DNA of 64,000 nt from Pontibacillus sp. HMF3514 (lineage in GTDB: Bacteria > Bacillota > Bacilli > Bacillales > BH030062), in contig NZ_CP047393.1 in NCBI RefSeq assembly GCF_009858175.1, forward strand, positions 1,054,001 through 1,118,000, read 5' to 3'. Below the pieces are notes generated by a model. That model was not told where the DNA came from. It saw nothing but the letters and a program-made list of their open reading frames with translations, and did not search any database. Numbering within the stretch: the first letter of the stretch is position 1; each line of letters opens with the position of its first letter. The translations under genes were made by a program, and so were the position numbers. Shown here in pieces: positions 16,824-25,967 of this stretch.

Positions 16824-17477
16824 ATGAAAGAAATGCTTTATAAAAACATAAACATGAAATCCGGCCTCGTGCTTATAGTCATTCTCACATTAATGGTATG
16901 GGGTGGGTACAACTGGCAAGAAAAAAGACAGTATGAAGACTATATAACCAATTACATGATGAGTGATGAGTTATGGCAAGTAACCCATTCTAGTAAAAAA
17001 GCAATGAATGTGATGGAAGAAGTAACTTCAACAAAGGTGATTACCCCAGAGCAAGCCTCTACTCTTAGTAGCGAGTTTACTAGAATTCATGAGCTAACCT
17101 GGAAATATGAAGGAATGGCTCATGAATTCGATCGGGTTGGTGAACGTGACAATTTAAGTATCGGCAGTGAGACATCAATGGTTGCTAAGGACATAGCTAG
17201 TTACTTTAAAAATATGGCGTATGAGTTAAAAGAAGCGAAACAACTTTCAACTGAAAAACTAAAGCGATATCAATCGGTCTTAATGCTGACTAGTGGCTGG
17301 TACCAGGTTGATCAGGAGGTATTAGGCCCTGATACAATGGAGCGTCTGAAAGAAAGTGGTATTAAGGGGGATCTTTGGGTTGACTATCTAAAGGCCCTTC
17401 AGATTTCTACAGTCAAAACGGTCAAAAGTATTCCAGTGGAGGTTGAGATTTTAGATTTTGACGCTTATTTGGGATGA
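16824..17477 (+). CDS. single-span membrane protein of unknown function
   Basis: A 217-residue protein with one N-terminal transmembrane helix (about residues 14-30) and a helical, charged extracytoplasmic part. The juxtamembrane Y-E-D-Y-I and the overall layout resemble the proteins at 61243-61848 and, more loosely, 39141-39602, so these may be distant relatives. AAGGAG precedes the ATG. Confidence 0.6.
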   Translation: MKEMLYKNINMKSGLVLIVILTLMVWGGYNWQEKRQYEDYITNYMMSDELWQVTHSSKKAMNVMEEVTSTKVITPEQASTLSSEFTRIHELTWKYEGMAHEFDRVGERDNLSIGSETSMVAKDIASYFKNMAYELKEAKQLSTEKLKRYQSVLMLTSGWYQVDQEVLGPDTMERLKESGIKGDLWVDYLKALQISTVKTVKSIPVEVEILDFDAYLG

Positions 17478-17492
17478 GGTAGGGATGTATTT

Positions 17493-17714
17493 ATGTTACA
17501 AGTGCTTAGCGTAGTTGGGTTTATTTTATTTGTATTTTCTAAGAACATTGCAATTGTAGTGTTGAAGTGGCGTAAAAATATAGAAAATGATTTTAAAAAC
17601 GACAGCGAAATACAAGTGAAGATTTCAAAATTCAATCTCAAGCTTAAAGGGATTGGATTTTTATTAGTTGTTATAGCTTCAAGTATAGGAGTGATTATGT
17701 GGAAATTTTACTAA
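17493..17714 (+). CDS. small two-helix membrane protein
   Basis: A 73-residue protein with hydrophobic segments at about residues 5-25 and 50-70 separated by a charged stretch. No family is recognised. Its last five codons overlap the start of the phosphatase gene, so the two are translationally linked. Confidence 0.5.
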   Translation: MLQVLSVVGFILFVFSKNIAIVVLKWRKNIENDFKNDSEIQVKISKFNLKLKGIGFLLVVIASSIGVIMWKFY

Positions 17715-18292
17715 TCCGACATGGTGAATCAGAAGCGGACCTCCTAAACGTTCATGAGGGTAGAGCTGACTTTTCCCTAACTGATTTAGGACATCAGCAA
17801 GCAAGGGCTATGGCTCATAGAGTAAGCTCTGAGTTTCCACGAGATATCATATGGTCGAGTACGTTAAAGAGGGCGAGGGAAACAGCATCCTACCTTGCTG
17901 AACATACTGGATGTGAAGTGAACAAGGAAGCTGACTTAAGAGAGTTCAACAATGGAGTCTTTGCAGGTGTTGATTTTGAAGAAGCTAAAAAACTCCCATT
18001 GCCAGAGCATCCTCATGAGAGAGTCCAAGATGGCGAGTCGTTTATTGAATTTAGAATGAGAATTGAAATGATCTTCTCTAAAATCATTGCTACTTCAACT
18101 CAAAATCGTGTAGCCATAGTTGCTCACGGTAGAGTGATTAATAATATTCTACAGTCTTTTCTTAAGAATCCTATAACAAAAGACTATTGGTTTAAGACTT
18201 GGGATACGGGAATGCATTTAGTTGAGATTACGGAGAGAGATCGAGTTATCCATTTTTTGAATGATAGAAAGCATTTAGATTCATTGAATTAA
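17699..18292 (+). CDS. histidine phosphatase family protein
   Basis: A 197-residue phosphoglycerate-mutase-like phosphatase. The catalytic L-I-R-H-G-E-S-E motif is at the N-terminus, W-S-S-T-L-K-R-A-R-E-T-A supplies the second conserved Arg, and the C-terminal His is in V-A-H-G-R-V. The substrate is unknown. The GTG overlaps the end of the previous gene, with TAGGAG upstream. Confidence 0.85.
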   Translation: MEILLIRHGESEADLLNVHEGRADFSLTDLGHQQARAMAHRVSSEFPRDIIWSSTLKRARETASYLAEHTGCEVNKEADLREFNNGVFAGVDFEEAKKLPLPEHPHERVQDGESFIEFRMRIEMIFSKIIATSTQNRVAIVAHGRVINNILQSFLKNPITKDYWFKTWDTGMHLVEITERDRVIHFLNDRKHLDSLN

Positions 18293-18521
18293 TAGTGGGG
18301 TTTGGATAGTGAGTGTTTTAACCTAACAACCTTTACTTGTGCTCTTCTTATTGCTAGGCCCTTTATTTTATTTAAGATTTAGAGAATATAATAAGCTCTT
18401 TATTCAGATGGAGAAGTCATAGCTAGTGAAAATTAAGTAGAGAAAGTAGTGTAACGTTCTAATGCATCTGATTCACTTTGTACAATTTTGCATACTTACA
18501 CATTCTTAATTTACCAATATC

Positions 18522-18654
18522 GAAATCGGTTTCTTTTTTTGAAAAAAACTATTGAAAACGGATACATAAAAATTTATAATCAAAATAAGTTAAAAAAGAA
18601 ACCGGTTTCGAAAATGGAACCGGTGCTTCTTTTAAAGAAATAGAAACCGGTTTC
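18522..18654 (+). promoter_or_regulatory. promoter with three LacI-type operators for the beta-glucoside operon
   Basis: A clear sigma-A promoter, TTGAAA (18552-18557), 17 bp, TATAAT (18575-18580), is bracketed by palindromes: GAAATCGGTTTC (18522-18533), GAAACCGGTTTC (18598-18609) and GAAACCGGTTTC (18643-18654). The last two are 45 bp apart. A partial GGAACCGG copy lies at 18616-18623. A central CCGG within GAAA...TTTC is typical of a LacI/GalR-family site, so sugar-dependent repression is expected. The region 18293-18500 shows no other feature. Confidence 0.82.
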
Positions 18655-18722
18655 GTAAGGCATCTTTGTTTTAATCTATGATTCTTAAAGCTATGAGAAT
18701 TTATTTTAGGGGAGGAAACAGG

Positions 18723-19997
18723 ATGAAGAAAATGTATGTGTTATTTGCTTTGCTTCTGAGCTTTAGTGTGCTTCTATTTGGTTGTAGTGAAGAGGAAGCT
18801 ACAGGAGAAGGCGGCGGAGAGAAGGTTGAACTGGATTTTTGGGTATTTGGAGCAACGAACTATGAAGATTTAGCAGAAGAATATCAGAAAGACAACCCAA
18901 ACGTGACGATTAATGTACGTAAATCAGAACTAGGGGATCATCATAATAGCTTATTTACAGCTATTTCCTCTGGAACTGGTGCACCTGACTTAACGATGAT
19001 TGAAATTGATCAATTGGATCGATTCCGTGAAGCTCAAAGTCGCTTTACAAATTTATATGACTTAGGTGCAGAAGAAGTACAAGACAAATACTTAGATTGG
19101 AAATGGAATATCGCAGAAAATGGTTCAGGAGATTTCCTATTTGGACTACCGACGGACATTGGACCTAAAGCGATGTACTATCACACAGAAGTGTTCGAAG
19201 ATGCTGGTTTACCAACAGAGCCAGATCAAGTGAGTGAAATGATTTCAACTCCAGCTGAATTCAAGGAAGCAGCTTCTACAGTGTTAGCGGAGACGGGCAA
19301 GCCTATGGTAGACAGCATGGAGATGGCGTTTCGTGCAAATATGGATGCTTTAAAGGTTAGTTATTTTAACCGTGATGGTGATCTACTAATCGAAGAAGAA
19401 GACAACAAAGTTAAAGACGCATACGATTTTGCAGTTGAGTTACATCAAGAAGGTTATGTTGGCGAATATGAAATGTGGACACCTGAATGGGCAAATGCAT
19501 TAAATAAAGGTCAATTTGCTGTTGAGATGGCTCCTGCATGGTTGAAAGGGTACATGACCGAGAATGCGAAAGAAGCAAAAGGCAAATGGCGTGTTACGAC
19601 ACTTCCTGATCAATTTGCAGGAAACTGGGGTGGCTCCTATATCGCAATCCCTAACGAAACGAAACAGAGTAAAGAAGCATACAAGTTCGCAAAATGGCTT
19701 GTAAGTCCTGAGAATCAATTGAAATCGTTTGTGGATAGTGGTCTATTCCCTTCAGCTCCTTCAGTGTACGAGAAGGAAGAGTTCAAACAGAATTCAGATG
19801 AATATTTTGGTGGACAAAATACTGCAGAAATTTTTGCTGAAGCAGCACAAGACATTCCAGCTGTTTATAAGGGTCCAAAATATGTAACGGTTAACAATGA
19901 AATGTTAACAGCTCTTCAAAATGTGCGCGACGGTGGAGATCCGGAGAAAGAATGGGATGCTGCTGTAAAACGTATCAAGGATGTTCTGAAGAGATAG
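18723..19997 (+). CDS. sugar ABC transporter substrate-binding lipoprotein
   Basis: Extracellular family-1 solute-binding protein of about 424 residues, with a signal ending L-L-F-G-C and an acidic linker. Typical features are D-F-W-V-F-G-A near the start of the mature domain, the P-x-L-T-M-I-E-I-D segment, and W-G-G-S-Y-I-A-I-P followed by K-F-A-K-W-L near the end. The ATG at 18723 has GGGGAGG upstream; the longer frame to 18678 adds unconvincing residues. With two permeases and a GH1 beta-glucosidase, the likely substrate is a beta-glucoside such as cellobiose. The ATPase is probably a shared MsmX-type protein encoded elsewhere. Confidence 0.87.
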   Translation: MKKMYVLFALLLSFSVLLFGCSEEEATGEGGGEKVELDFWVFGATNYEDLAEEYQKDNPNVTINVRKSELGDHHNSLFTAISSGTGAPDLTMIEIDQLDRFREAQSRFTNLYDLGAEEVQDKYLDWKWNIAENGSGDFLFGLPTDIGPKAMYYHTEVFEDAGLPTEPDQVSEMISTPAEFKEAASTVLAETGKPMVDSMEMAFRANMDALKVSYFNRDGDLLIEEEDNKVKDAYDFAVELHQEGYVGEYEMWTPEWANALNKGQFAVEMAPAWLKGYMTENAKEAKGKWRVTTLPDQFAGNWGGSYIAIPNETKQSKEAYKFAKWLVSPENQLKSFVDSGLFPSAPSVYEKEEFKQNSDEYFGGQNTAEIFAEAAQDIPAVYKGPKYVTVNNEMLTALQNVRDGGDPEKEWDAAVKRIKDVLKR

Positions 19998-20058
19998 TTT
20001 TTAAACAGGGGCTGGATGGCGAGTGCTATCTAGCCCTTATTGATAGGAGGTTCAGCGG

Positions 20059-21024
20059 ATGGAACTTACCCGAGCGAAACAAGAAACCAACACACCAAAA
20101 GGGAAAAAATTATCTGAGAAGAAAAAAGATATGGTCTCAGGGTATCTGTACATAGCTCCTTTTTTCATCGTTTTCGCAGTAATTGGATTATATCCTGCCG
20201 TATTCAGTATTGTACTGGCTTTCCAGAAGTGGAATGGCTTTGGTGATATGCAATTTGTCGGATGGCAAAACTTCTCCCTAGTCTTACAAGATCCCCTTTT
20301 TTGGAAGTCATTGTATAACACATTTATTATGGGGATCCTTGGTACTGCACCTCAGTTATTAGTCGGAATTGTATTAGCTTACTTCTTAAACATGGCCGTC
20401 ATTAAGTTTACAAACTTTTTTCGAGTAAGCATCTTTATGCCTTATATCACCTCAATGGTTGCTGTAGCTTTGGTGTTTGGTGTCTTCTTCAGTAGCAATG
20501 AAGCTGCGTTAGCTAACTATGTCATTGGCTGGTTTGGCATTGATCCGGTCAATTGGAAAACCTCCGAATGGGGAGCGAAAATAGCGATTTCTCTTATGGT
20601 TTTTTGGAGATGGGTTGGCTACAATACGATTATTTATTTAGCTGGTCTACAAAGTATCCCGAAAGACTTATATGAAGCAGCGACAATTGATGGGGCAAAC
20701 AAAGTGCAACAATTCTTCCACATTACAATACCTTTATTAAAGCCTTTCATACTTTTAACTGTATTTATGTCTACAGTTGGAGCGATGCAGCTCTTCGCTG
20801 AGCCAACAGTTTTCTTAGGATCATCGGCCTTTTCAAGAGATGAAGCGATGACAGTCGTGATGTATTTATACAGAGATGCCTTTACCTTAAATTCCTTTGG
20901 TACAGCATCTGCGACAGCTGTTTTATTGCTGATTATTATCGTGATCGTTGCTTCTTTAAACACGTGGTTAACGTCAGGATCTAAACGAAAAAAGGGTGGG
21001 TTGAAAAATGCGAAAAGATCATAA
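20059..21024 (+). CDS. sugar ABC transporter permease 1
   Basis: MalF/LacF-type permease of 321 residues with six hydrophobic spans. The EAA loop is D-L-Y-E-A-A-T-I-D-G-A-N-K-V-Q-Q-F-F-H-I-T-I-P. GATAGGAGG precedes the ATG. It pairs with the next gene, whose start overlaps its end by 17 bp, to form the membrane channel of the beta-glucoside importer. Confidence 0.88.
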   Translation: MELTRAKQETNTPKGKKLSEKKKDMVSGYLYIAPFFIVFAVIGLYPAVFSIVLAFQKWNGFGDMQFVGWQNFSLVLQDPLFWKSLYNTFIMGILGTAPQLLVGIVLAYFLNMAVIKFTNFFRVSIFMPYITSMVAVALVFGVFFSSNEAALANYVIGWFGIDPVNWKTSEWGAKIAISLMVFWRWVGYNTIIYLAGLQSIPKDLYEAATIDGANKVQQFFHITIPLLKPFILLTVFMSTVGAMQLFAEPTVFLGSSAFSRDEAMTVVMYLYRDAFTLNSFGTASATAVLLLIIIVIVASLNTWLTSGSKRKKGGLKNAKRS

Positions 21025-21847
21025 GAAGAAGTTTTCATTAGGGACCATTCCTATTTATGCAGTGTTAATCTTCGCATCTCTTTTTTCATTGTTCCCGTTT
21101 TACTGGATGTTTGTTATGGCTACGAGACCAAGTGAAGCCTATAACTCTATTCCACCAGCGCTGATCCCTGGTACAAAACTTGTAGAAAACTTTCAAAAGG
21201 TGCTAGATTCGATTCCATTCTTTCAATCGATGTGGAATACGATTCTCCTCTGTACGAGTGTAACGCTGGTCGTTTTACTGATTAGTTCACTAGCTGGTTT
21301 TGCATTTGCAAAATTCCACTTTCCAGGGAAGAATGTTTTATTTATCTTAATTTTACTTACGATGGTTATCCCGCCACAGCTGGGATTGATTCCTCAATAC
21401 TATCTTGTTTCAAAGCTAGGATGGTTAGATACATTATTCGGAGCTGGAATTCTGTATCTCTTAAATCCATTGGGAATCTTTTTGATGCGCCAATATGTGT
21501 CTCAATCTGTTCCAGATGAACTGATTGAAGCTGCAAAATTAGACGGATGTTCGAATTTTAGAATCTATCGAAGTATCGTATTGCCGATTATTAAGCCAGC
21601 ATTTGCGACATTAGGAATTATCGTCTTCACGCTAGTATGGGGAGAGTTCCTCTGGCAATTTACTGTGTTAAGAAGTCCAGAATCCTATACATTACAGGTT
21701 GCTCTTGCTTCTTTAAACAATGCTTATAATGTAGATTTTGGAATGCTTTTATCAGGCGTATTCTGGGCAACTATTCCTTTAATTGTTATTTTTCTTATGT
21801 TTAACAGATTGTTTATTTCAAGTATTACAGAAGGTTCCATTAAATAA
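21008..21847 (+). CDS. sugar ABC transporter permease 2
   Basis: MalG-type permease of 279 residues. The EAA loop is E-L-I-E-A-A-K-L-D-G-C-S-N-F-R-I-Y-R-S-I-V-L-P, and the N-terminus has the F-P-F-Y-W-M-F segment common in MalG proteins. The start lies within the preceding permease gene. The glucosidase gene follows after 51 bp. Confidence 0.88.
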   Translation: MRKDHKKKFSLGTIPIYAVLIFASLFSLFPFYWMFVMATRPSEAYNSIPPALIPGTKLVENFQKVLDSIPFFQSMWNTILLCTSVTLVVLLISSLAGFAFAKFHFPGKNVLFILILLTMVIPPQLGLIPQYYLVSKLGWLDTLFGAGILYLLNPLGIFLMRQYVSQSVPDELIEAAKLDGCSNFRIYRSIVLPIIKPAFATLGIIVFTLVWGEFLWQFTVLRSPESYTLQVALASLNNAYNVDFGMLLSGVFWATIPLIVIFLMFNRLFISSITEGSIK

Positions 21848-21898
21848 GTATATGACGCACATAGAGAAACAATATTTGATCGTTACGGAGGTAGAAAT

Positions 21899-23242
21899 AT
21901 GACAACAATAGAGTTTCCGCGGGATTTAAAATGGGGAGCTGCAACAGCTGCGTATCAAATTGAAGGGGCAGCCAATAAAGACGGCAGAGCACCTTCTATT
22001 TGGGATACCTTTTCACACACACCCGGCAATGTAAAAAATGGTGATAATGGGGACGAAGCTTGTGATAGTTATCACCGTTATGAAGAAGATGTTCAATACT
22101 TAAATGATTTAGGGGTAGATGTATATCGATTCTCGATCTCCTGGCCAAGAGTCATGCCTAAAGGAACAGGTGAGTTAAATCCAGAAGGTGTAAAGTATTA
22201 TCGAAACTTGATTCAAGAGTTATTAGATCATGACATCGAGCCGATTATTACTCTATATCATTGGGATCTACCGCAAACCTTGCAAGAACATGGTGGTTGG
22301 GAGGTCCGCAGTACGACAGATGCTTTTAAAGAATATGCAGTAGCTATGTTCAAAGAGTTCGGTAATGTCGTTAAGAAATGGATCACGATTAATGAACCTT
22401 GGTGTGCCTCTTTTCTATCAAACTATTTAGGCATACATGCTCCAGGGAAGCAGGACCTACAAGCTTCCATTAATGTATCTCACCATTTATTATTAGCTCA
22501 TGGGAAATCCGTAAAAGCGTTTCGTGAAATCGTACCAGATGGAGAAATTGGGTATGCACCAAATGCGGACTGGCTAGAACCTTATAGCCAACAGCAAGAA
22601 GACATTGATGCATGTGAACGAGATATGCAATGGAAGATCGAGTGGTTTATGGATCCAGTCTTCAAAGGAGAATATCCTCAATTACTTCAAGATATTTTCG
22701 CAAAACATAATGGTTATCTACACATAGAAGATGGAGACATGGAGTTAATCTCTCAACCGATTGATTTCATGGGAATCAACTATTATTCAGGTAGTGTGGC
22801 CCGATATAAAGAGGGAAATGGAATGTTTGAAGTAGAGCCGATTTGGGTTGATTATCAAAAGACTGACATTGGCTGGCCCGTTTATGCTGATGGGTTTTAT
22901 AAATTACTAACACATCTTCAGCAAAAATATGGCGATGTTCCAATCTATATCACGGAAAATGGCGCTTGTTATAATCATGAGATAGAAGATGGCGTTGTGA
23001 ATGATGAGGAAAGAATTGATTATTTGAAGCAGCATTTAACCGCACTTCATCGCGCGATTAAATCAGGTGTTCCGATTAAAGGGTATATCCTTTGGTCACT
23101 TCTGGATAACTTTGAATGGGCAGAAGGGTATAGCAAACGATTCGGCATTATTCATGTGAACTACCGTACGTTTGAACGTACGAAGAAGGAAAGCTTTTAT
23201 TGGTATCAGAAGGCTGTTCAAAATAACTGGTTTGAAATATAG
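21899..23242 (+). CDS. GH1 beta-glucosidase
   Basis: Cytoplasmic family-1 glycoside hydrolase of 447 residues that hydrolyses imported beta-glucosides to glucose. The N-terminal signature F-x-W-G-A-A-T-A-A-Y-Q-I-E-G-A is present, the acid/base is Glu166 in T-I-N-E-P-W, and the nucleophile is Glu353 in Y-I-T-E-N-G-A. Substrate-binding W-S-L-L-D-N-F-E-W is also intact. It is not a 6-phospho enzyme by context, since the uptake is by an ABC system and not a PTS. It ends the operon, and a terminator follows. Confidence 0.93.
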   Translation: MTTIEFPRDLKWGAATAAYQIEGAANKDGRAPSIWDTFSHTPGNVKNGDNGDEACDSYHRYEEDVQYLNDLGVDVYRFSISWPRVMPKGTGELNPEGVKYYRNLIQELLDHDIEPIITLYHWDLPQTLQEHGGWEVRSTTDAFKEYAVAMFKEFGNVVKKWITINEPWCASFLSNYLGIHAPGKQDLQASINVSHHLLLAHGKSVKAFREIVPDGEIGYAPNADWLEPYSQQQEDIDACERDMQWKIEWFMDPVFKGEYPQLLQDIFAKHNGYLHIEDGDMELISQPIDFMGINYYSGSVARYKEGNGMFEVEPIWVDYQKTDIGWPVYADGFYKLLTHLQQKYGDVPIYITENGACYNHEIEDGVVNDEERIDYLKQHLTALHRAIKSGVPIKGYILWSLLDNFEWAEGYSKRFGIIHVNYRTFERTKKESFYWYQKAVQNNWFEI

Positions 23243-23261
23243 TTGAGCAAGGCTAATCGAG

Positions 23262-23290
23262 AGCGAGACCACATAGGTTTCGCTTTTTTA
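23262..23290 (+). terminator. terminator of the beta-glucoside operon
   Basis: AGCGAGACC pairs with GGTTTCGCT around a 5-base loop, followed by a T run. Confidence 0.85.
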
Positions 23291-23433
23291 TTGGGGCAGA
23301 TTGTGGAGGACTTGAATTAGAGATAAAGTAGGATTATTCAAAAAATATAGTTTTAGCTTATTTCTATATAAAGAATAAATGAGAGAAAATCAATTAAGTA
23401 AAATTAAGATTATTATCCAAATATTTTTATCGC

Positions 23434-23465
23434 TTGACCCTGTACTATAGTACAGGGTTTATAGT
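23434..23465 (+). promoter_or_regulatory. MerR-type promoter with perfect palindromic operator
   Basis: TTGACC (23434-23439) and TATAGT (23460-23465) are 20 bp apart, too long for unaided RNA polymerase. The spacer is filled by a perfect 22-bp palindrome, ACCCTGTACTA/TAGTACAGGGT (23437-23458). This is the arrangement MerR proteins untwist when bound to Hg(II). The -10 lies about 20 bp before the merR start codon, so the leader is very short. Confidence 0.9.
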
Positions 23466-23484
23466 ATATAGTGAGGTGATTTCT

Positions 23485-23907
23485 TTGGAAATTAAAATTA
23501 GCGAATTAGCTAAGATATGTGATGTGAATAAAGAAACTATCCGTTATTATGAACGTAAATCTTTAATTCGAAAGCCGTTTCGGAATAACTCTGGTTATCG
23601 TATTTACGGAGAGTCTACGATAAAACGGGTTAAATTTATCAAAAAAATGCAGGATCTTGGTTTTACTCTGAATGAAATACACAAATTGTTAGGAGTGGTC
23701 GACAAAGATGCTGACCGTTGTCAAGATATGTATCAATTCGTTTCAGAGAAGCAACAGAATGTAGAAAGGAAAATTAGAGAATTACAACATATTCAAAAAG
23801 TTTTGAATGATTTGAAGGCGTATTGTCCCAACGAAAAAGATCTTTATACTTGCCCTATCATAGAAAACGTGATTGAAGGTGGAGGAACAGAGGTGGGGGA
23901 TGTATGA
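23485..23907 (+). CDS. merR: mercury-responsive transcriptional regulator MerR
   Basis: A 140-residue MerR-family activator. The helix-turn-helix lies at residues 1-40 (I-S-E-L-A-K...E-T-I-R-Y-Y-E-R). The three Hg(II) ligands are Cys79, Cys114 and Cys123, with the 35- and 9-residue spacings of classical MerR, so mercury is the likely inducer. The TTG at 23485 follows GAGGTGAT; a longer frame starts inside the -35 box and is ruled out. It is the first gene of its own operon and so is autoregulated from the palindrome upstream. Confidence 0.93.
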   Translation: MEIKISELAKICDVNKETIRYYERKSLIRKPFRNNSGYRIYGESTIKRVKFIKKMQDLGFTLNEIHKLLGVVDKDADRCQDMYQFVSEKQQNVERKIRELQHIQKVLNDLKAYCPNEKDLYTCPIIENVIEGGGTEVGDV

Positions 23908-24128
23908 GAGAGAATAAATGGTTTATCGGAAGCTTAATCGGATTCTTTGTAACTCTTCTTTGCTGTGTAACGCCTTTATTAGTTGTTTTATTAGGATTGG
24001 TTGGTTTAGGAGCGTGGATTGGATATTTGGATTACGTTCTCATTCCGTTTTTGATTGGTTTTATGTTAATTGCAGTAGGAGCTTATAAAAGAAGAAAACG
24101 AACATCATCCAAAGACTGCTGTTCTTAA
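23904..24128 (+). CDS. merF: mercuric ion transport protein (MerF-like)
   Basis: A 74-residue inner-membrane protein with two hydrophobic helices. A vicinal cysteine pair in the first helix, [13 protein letters not shown], matches MerF/MerT, and a second pair closes the protein (D-C-C-S). It should pass Hg(II) into the cell to MerA. It overlaps the merR stop codon (ATGA) with GAGGTGGGGG upstream. A separate periplasmic-type MerP is absent, as expected in a Gram-positive host. Confidence 0.85.
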   Translation: MRENKWFIGSLIGFFVTLLCCVTPLLVVLLGLVGLGAWIGYLDYVLIPFLIGFMLIAVGAYKRRKRTSSKDCCS

Positions 24129-24148
24129 CATTGATAAAGGAGGAAAAC

Positions 24149-25792
24149 ATGAGAAATATTAAACTGGTAGTAAAAGGAATGACATGTAATGCCTGTGAAG
24201 ATCATGTGCGACATATGCTACAAAAAAATGGCGCTGAAAATGTTCGTGTGAATTATCAAGAAGGAAAGGCTGAATTTCAACTACGAGATGTATACAAGGA
24301 AGAGGATATACGGAAAGAACTACAAAAGACAAGGTATCAACCAAGGGAAATGTTTCGTATATCTTCGGATGATGAAAAAGATTCAACAGATGAAACTTAT
24401 GATTATGATTTTTTAATTATTGGTTCTGGTGGAGCCGCCTTTTCAGCGGCAATCCAAGCTACTGAAAATGGATTACGTGTAGCTATGGTAGAGAAGGGGG
24501 AAGTTGGGGGGACGTGTGTAAATATCGGATGCGTACCTTCTAAAACCCTTCTTCAAGCTGGACACATTCAATTTCAAACCGAACAACACCTATTCGAAGG
24601 TTTAAACACGTCGGCAGACCAACCAGATATGAAGGGACTACAGAACCAAAAAGAGCAATTGGTTCAACAATTACGTAAAGAGAAGTACGAAGATCTTATT
24701 CAGGAATACGGGTTCGATCTCATTAAAGGGGAAGCTTACTTCCGTGATTCACACACCGTTTCCGTCGAGGGAAGAGATTTAACAGCTAAAACCTTTTTAA
24801 TTGCCACAGGTGCCTCTCCTTTCATTCCGGACATTCCCGGATTGAAAGGGACTAACTTTCTTACAAGCACGCTTGCTTTAGAGTTGAAAGAAGTACCTAA
24901 GCATCTGGTTATTATAGGGTCCGGTTACATTGCTCTAGAATTAGGACAGATGTATCGCCACTTAGGCGCTGAAGTTACACTCTTGCAACGCAGTTCGAAT
25001 ATCTTGAAACATTATGATCCAGAGATCTCTGAGACCGTTGAAAATATGTTAAAAGAAGAAGGTATTACATTAATAAAAGATGTTGTTTATAAAAAAGTCG
25101 AGGAGAATAACGGTCAAAAGTTCGTCCATATTGAAGTGGAAGGCAAGCCAAAATACATTCAAGGTGATCAACTTTTAGTTGCTGCAGGAAGAAAGCCCAA
25201 TACAGAGAAACTCCATGTAGAAAACATCGGTTTAGAATTGGGGGAACATGGTGAAGTACTCACGAATGACTACTTAGAGACGAATATCCCCCATATCTAT
25301 GCAGCTGGTGATGTAACACTTAGCCCTCAATTCGTTTATGTGGCAGCTCACCAAGGGGGCATCGTTGGACAAAACGTATCGAAGCAAACGAAAAAAACAC
25401 AAAAATTGGCACATATACCGACGGTTACGTTTACGACTCCTTCAATTGCTTCAATTGGATGGACAGAACACCAGGCCAAACAAGCGGGGTATGATGTGAC
25501 GACATCCGTTCTTCCATTAGAATCAGTTCCAAGAGCAATAGTGAACCATCAAAAACTTGGTGTTTTCAAACTGATCATGGATAAAAAAAACAACCAGATT
25601 ATGGGTGCCCATGTGGTTGCTGAAAATGCAGGGGATGTCATTTATGCAGCTACGTTAGCCGTCAAATTCAATTTAACAGCTGATGACCTTCAAGAAACCA
25701 TGGCACCTTATCTTACGATGGCTGAAGGATTGAAATTAGCCAGCCTTACGTTCGATAAAGATGTATCCAAACTGTCTTGTTGTGCTGGTTAG
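24149..25792 (+). CDS. merA: mercuric reductase MerA with N-terminal HMA domain
   Basis: FAD-dependent NADPH oxidoreductase of 547 residues that reduces Hg(II) to volatile Hg(0). Residues 1-70 form one heavy-metal-associated domain with G-M-T-C-N-A-C (Cys13, Cys16). The FAD fingerprint is G-S-G-G-A-A-F, the redox pair is Cys123/Cys128 in G-G-T-C-V-N-I-G-C-V-P-S-K, and the C-terminal Hg-delivery pair is Cys544-Cys545. The ATG at 24149 follows AAAGGAGG. No merB (organomercurial lyase) follows, so the operon is narrow-spectrum. Confidence 0.95.
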   Translation: MRNIKLVVKGMTCNACEDHVRHMLQKNGAENVRVNYQEGKAEFQLRDVYKEEDIRKELQKTRYQPREMFRISSDDEKDSTDETYDYDFLIIGSGGAAFSAAIQATENGLRVAMVEKGEVGGTCVNIGCVPSKTLLQAGHIQFQTEQHLFEGLNTSADQPDMKGLQNQKEQLVQQLRKEKYEDLIQEYGFDLIKGEAYFRDSHTVSVEGRDLTAKTFLIATGASPFIPDIPGLKGTNFLTSTLALELKEVPKHLVIIGSGYIALELGQMYRHLGAEVTLLQRSSNILKHYDPEISETVENMLKEEGITLIKDVVYKKVEENNGQKFVHIEVEGKPKYIQGDQLLVAAGRKPNTEKLHVENIGLELGEHGEVLTNDYLETNIPHIYAAGDVTLSPQFVYVAAHQGGIVGQNVSKQTKKTQKLAHIPTVTFTTPSIASIGWTEHQAKQAGYDVTTSVLPLESVPRAIVNHQKLGVFKLIMDKKNNQIMGAHVVAENAGDVIYAATLAVKFNLTADDLQETMAPYLTMAEGLKLASLTFDKDVSKLSCCAG

Positions 25793-25796
25793 ATAA

Positions 25797-25827
25797 AAGT
25801 TCACCGTCACTTACGGTGAACTTTTTT
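25797..25827 (+). terminator. terminator of the mer operon
   Basis: AAGTTCACCG pairs perfectly with CGGTGAACTT around a 7-base loop, followed by a T run. Confidence 0.9.
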
Positions 25828-25967
25828 AGTAGAGGGGCTGATAGTTTTAATAAGGAAGATTGGTATCCATATATAAATTATTTAAAGTACATGTCGTAAT
25901 ATAAGGATAGATCATTGTGCCTGCCTACATTATATTTAGTAGGGTAGTCATTGGGGGAGAGAAAAGA

